Shown here: positions 4,527 to 5,455 of the stretch, piece by piece
Layout: every line of letters begins with the position of its first letter
How positions within the stretch are numbered: the first letter of the stretch is position 1
DNA from: Syntrophaceae bacterium CG2_30_49_12
GTDB taxonomy: Bacteria; Desulfobacterota; Syntrophia; Syntrophales; CG2-30-49-12
Length of the DNA stretch: 5,455 nt
Assembly (NCBI GenBank): GCA_001873675.1
Contig: MNZP01000172.1
Span: 1 to 5,455, forward strand
Reading direction: 5' to 3'
The notes under the pieces: generated by a model
Told to the model about the DNA's origin: nothing
The model's database searches: none
What the model saw: only the letters and a program-made list of their open reading frames with translations
Program-made: the position numbers and the translations under genes

Positions 4527-5455
4527 ATGCCGGTATCAAGGGGGACAAGACTTGCAATCCTGACTATTGTGGCCGCCGTGGTCCTTCCTGGCGCCAGATT
4601 AATCCTGGGGACCATGCTCTTCGTTATCCTGCTGGTTAAATCTTATGGCCCCTGGCGAAGGGAAGGCAGACCTTACTTTAAATATCTTCTCCTATTTCTT
4701 GTCGTTATCGTCATTGGTTATACCTATGCAGCCCTCAAAGTCAGGATGGTCAATGAGTATCGTCTCACCCATAAACCTGTCGGCGAGATGATGTCAAAAG
4801 TGGCTGATGGGATATACGAGGGTAAGGGAAAGGGTTACCGGGCGCCTATAGAGGTGCGGGTTACCGTGGACGACCACAGGATAAAGGGTATAGAGATAAT
4901 AAGTTACCGGGACCTCGCGGCGGTAAGGTCGACTACCGTAGCGCAACTTCATGAAAAGATACTGGAAAAGGGAAGGATAGACGGGGTCAACATAGAGCCG
5001 GATCTTCTCAGGGGGGCTGTTTATACCTCTTACGGCTTTATCTCCGCCATAGAAGATGCGCTGGTAAAGGGTATTAAGGATTACCCGAGGGCCGGTTTAT
5101 TTGCCGCCACCTTCCTTAATGTGGTGATAGGCGCCCCTCCGGACAGGTTTACCATCAACGCCCTGGCTATTATATTTGCCGTTTTTCTGGTTTTTGACTA
5201 TTCCCTGCAATCGGTTCTTACCAAGGATACCGGTCAGACCCTCACCTGTTACAACTGTGCCATGTGTGTGGGCGTCTGTCCGGTAAAGATGGTAGAGGGG
5301 CGCCAGTTTCCCATGGACCTGGTTCTGGCGGCAAGGTTAGGAGACTATGAAACTGTGGAGAGGCTTTCCAAATACTGTGTCGGATGCGGCAGGTGCGCGG
5401 CAAAATGCCCGGCGGGAAATTCAGGTCCCAGTATAATATCCGCTGCGATCAGGGC
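4527..5455 (+). CDS. Membrane FMN-binding / [4Fe-4S] protein, NosR/RdhC-like, 3' end outside window
   Basis: The gene is open from ATG 4527 to the window edge (309 codons); AAGGAA just ahead of the ATG is a close-set ribosome binding site. Residues 9-37 and 52-70 are membrane segments separated by a basic loop. Residues about 93-183 are an FMN_bind domain (Pfam PF04205 type): DGIYEGKGKGY at the start, and LLRGAVYTSYGF then AIEDAL at the end. Another membrane segment spans about 208-227. Then come two cluster motifs, C241/C244/C247/C251-P and C284/C287/C290/C294-P, both CX2CX2CX3CP. By analogy with NosR and RdhC/PceC, the flavin domain is probably outside and the clusters inside. In Rnf/Nqr and NosR-type domains the flavin is bound to the last threonine of S/T-G-A-T; here the position reads RGAV, so covalent FMN is unlikely. 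It is much shorter than NosR and has fewer membrane segments before the clusters. Confidence 0.8.
   Translation, partial: MPVSRGTRLAILTIVAAVVLPGARLILGTMLFVILLVKSYGPWRREGRPYFKYLLLFLVVIVIGYTYAALKVRMVNEYRLTHKPVGEMMSKVADGIYEGKGKGYRAPIEVRVTVDDHRIKGIEIISYRDLAAVRSTTVAQLHEKILEKGRIDGVNIEPDLLRGAVYTSYGFISAIEDALVKGIKDYPRAGLFAATFLNVVIGAPPDRFTINALAIIFAVFLVFDYSLQSVLTKDTGQTLTCYNCAMCVGVCPVKMVEGRQFPMDLVLAARLGDYETVERLSKYCVGCGRCAAKCPAGNSGPSIISAAIR

Overview
The window looks like a chromosomal stretch of an anaerobic, respiratory Gram-negative bacterium. Three things suggest this: a Tat-type signal peptide, HdrC-like and NosR/RdhC-like membrane iron-sulfur proteins, and AC-rich heptamer repeats of a kind I associate with Desulfobacterota-like genomes. 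That lineage guess is inference, roughly 50% sure. Every gene reads on the + strand.

Layout. Bases 1-118 hold the last 38 codons of an IS3-family transposase, and its right end probably reaches about 227. A 213-base leader (119-331) follows, with candidate promoters but no gene. Then comes a tightly packed gene run: a Tat-exported six-repeat NHL beta-propeller (332-1297); a small unrecognised membrane-anchored protein (1365-1748); and, 3 bases later, a 560-residue polytopic membrane protein built from two homologous halves (1752-3434). Next is a repeat-rich 200-base stretch with a miniature inverted-repeat element (3519-3650). It is followed by a short ORF (3637-3816) that copies the C-terminal about 40 residues of the 560-residue protein. 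After an array of 7/8-base repeats (3869-3942) comes an HdrC-like protein with two [4Fe-4S] motifs (3953-4516). The last gene is a membrane protein with an FMN-binding domain and two further [4Fe-4S] motifs, running off the window (4527-5455). No convincing rho-independent terminator separates these genes, so one operon is plausible.

How the genes may work together. The two iron-sulfur proteins share a related dicluster module and can form an electron wire. The FMN domain probably lies outside the cytoplasmic membrane, as in NosR. The 560-residue protein looks like a transporter of the ion-transporter type, with a conserved SCGPSP motif in each half. It also carries cysteines at equivalent positions in both halves (C126/C363 and C170/C406), which recalls the intramembrane Fe-S site of the NqrD/E and RnfA/E pairs. 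My main hypothesis is therefore an undescribed redox-coupled membrane complex: electrons pass through the Fe-S/FMN proteins to or across a duplicated membrane subunit, with the NHL propeller as an extracytoplasmic partner. The sequence motifs are seen directly; the complex and its coupling are inference.
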